Translations under genes and position numbers: made by a program
Part shown: positions 12,626 to 13,094 of the stretch, one piece after another
Numbering within the stretch: the first letter of the stretch is position 1
Layout of the letters: every line of letters starts with the position of its first letter
Source of the DNA: Methylococcaceae bacterium UBA4132
Lineage (GTDB): Bacteria > Pseudomonadota > Gammaproteobacteria > Methylococcales > Methylomonadaceae
Assembly (NCBI GenBank): GCA_002380945.1
Contig: DFWO01000022.1
Coordinates: forward strand, 1-13,094
Length of the DNA: 13,094 nucleotides
Direction of reading: 5' to 3'
The notes under the pieces: model-generated
The model's database searches: none
Told to the model about the DNA's origin: nothing
The model's input: only the letters and a program-made list of their open reading frames with translations

Positions 12626-13094
12626 TTATTCTGGTTTAAACGTAAATGTAAACGATCTGAACTCTTTGTTAAATAGGTCTTTGTCTTTAGGAACAGGTAA
12701 CGGCGAGGCTTTACGCACAGCATTTTCTGCTGACCTGTCAAAAATATCATTGCCACTGCTTTTAACCACGTCCACTGCCATCACTGAACCATCGGAAGTT
12801 AATTTAACACGCATGACACAGCTTAATTTACCTACTGCATCCGCTGGACGAATCCAAGCACTTTCTACTTGTCTTTGAATCGCCTTACGCACTCTTTCAG
12901 ATTCAGCCTGTTGTTGAGCGACTTTTGCTTGCGCGGTTTCTGCCTCAGCTTCGGCTTTTTCTTCAGCTTCCATCTCAGCTTTTAAGTCAGCTTTCGCTTT
13001 GGCGGCAGCTTCTTCTTTAGCTTTTTTCGCTTGCGCAGCGGCTTCGGCTTTTGCTTTGGCAGCTTCTACCTTGGCGTGTTCAGCAGCTTCGGCT
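12626..13094 (-). CDS. tolA: Tol-Pal system protein TolA, C-terminal part (5' end outside window)
   Basis: The frame is open from the window edge to the stop at 12626 and encodes the last 155 residues or so. The first part is the Ala/Lys/Glu-rich helical domain II that spans the periplasm (repeats such as KAEAAAQAKKAKEEAAA). The last 95 residues are the globular domain III that binds TolB and CpoB: RVRKAIQRQVESAWIRP, LSCVMRVKLTSDGSVMAVDV, FDRSAENAVRKASPLPVP, and the closing FRSFTFTFKPE, typical of TonB/TolA C-termini. The internal ATG at 12973 lies inside the helical domain and is not the start. The membrane anchor, tolQ and tolR should lie beyond the right edge. Confidence 0.95.
   Translation of the reverse strand, partial: AEAAEHAKVEAAKAKAEAAAQAKKAKEEAAAKAKADLKAEMEAEEKAEAEAETAQAKVAQQQAESERVRKAIQRQVESAWIRPADAVGKLSCVMRVKLTSDGSVMAVDVVKSSGNDIFDRSAENAVRKASPLPVPKDKDLFNKEFRSFTFTFKPE

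Noticed and set aside
1..13094. CRISPR array, rRNA or insertion sequence
   Set aside because: No regularly spaced repeats, rRNA-like text, transposase frame or terminal inverted repeats were seen.

Overview
The window is about 13.1 kb from a gammaproteobacterial chromosome of moderate, rather AT-leaning composition. The right third (about 8361-13094) is conserved core: on the minus strand tolA (partial), tolB, pal, cpoB, queE, queC and a tRNA-Lys(UUU). This order, with queE and queC between cpoB and a tRNA-Lys, is the one I know from Pseudomonas and relatives, and the tRNA-Lys beside tol-pal is a known island insertion site there. I cannot name the genus. Protein style and base composition would fit a methanotroph of the Methylococcales type, but that is only an impression.

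The left two thirds (1 to about 8360) is accessory DNA that looks like an integrative element inserted at the 3' end of the tRNA-Lys. A tyrosine integrase (7084-8214, minus) lies next to the tRNA 3' end. It is followed by an unknown 261-residue gene (6277-7062) and a clear intrinsic terminator (6220-6247). Next come a small AlpA/excisionase-like DNA-binding protein (5910-6149), a regulatory intergenic region (5728-5909) rich in inverted repeats, and an overlapping minus-strand gene train. That train holds a small unknown protein (5464-5727), a winged-helix-like protein (5106-5477), a doubtful 73-residue ORF over repeat-rich DNA (4916-5137), an unknown 202-residue protein (4295-4903) and a ParB-domain protein (3265-4308). 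It reads like a maintenance or replication/partition module. No second copy of the tRNA 3' end is visible, so the far end of the element is probably left of base 1.

The far left is cargo. An XRE-family repressor (156-569, minus) and a GIY-YIG/DUF4357 nuclease (633-1643, plus) diverge from a compact shared promoter/operator, as in controller-regulated restriction systems. To the right are a pair of overlapping plus-strand genes (1765-2373 and 2279-2512) of unknown function and a DUF3293 protein (2707-3135), which is convergent with the ParB-like gene. The 130 bases between those two (3136-3264) show no clear terminator or gene. Bases 1-155 hold only an AT-rich hairpin.

The most distinctive unexplained signals are: a 22-bp repeat (one mismatch) in inverted orientation at 5813-5834 and 8305-8326, bracketing the integrase module; the back-to-back promoter/operator of the XRE/GIY-YIG pair; the cluster of inverted repeats at 4965-5099; nested inverted repeats upstream of the integrase (8249-8292); and a hairpin abutting the start of the maintenance gene train (5734-5773).
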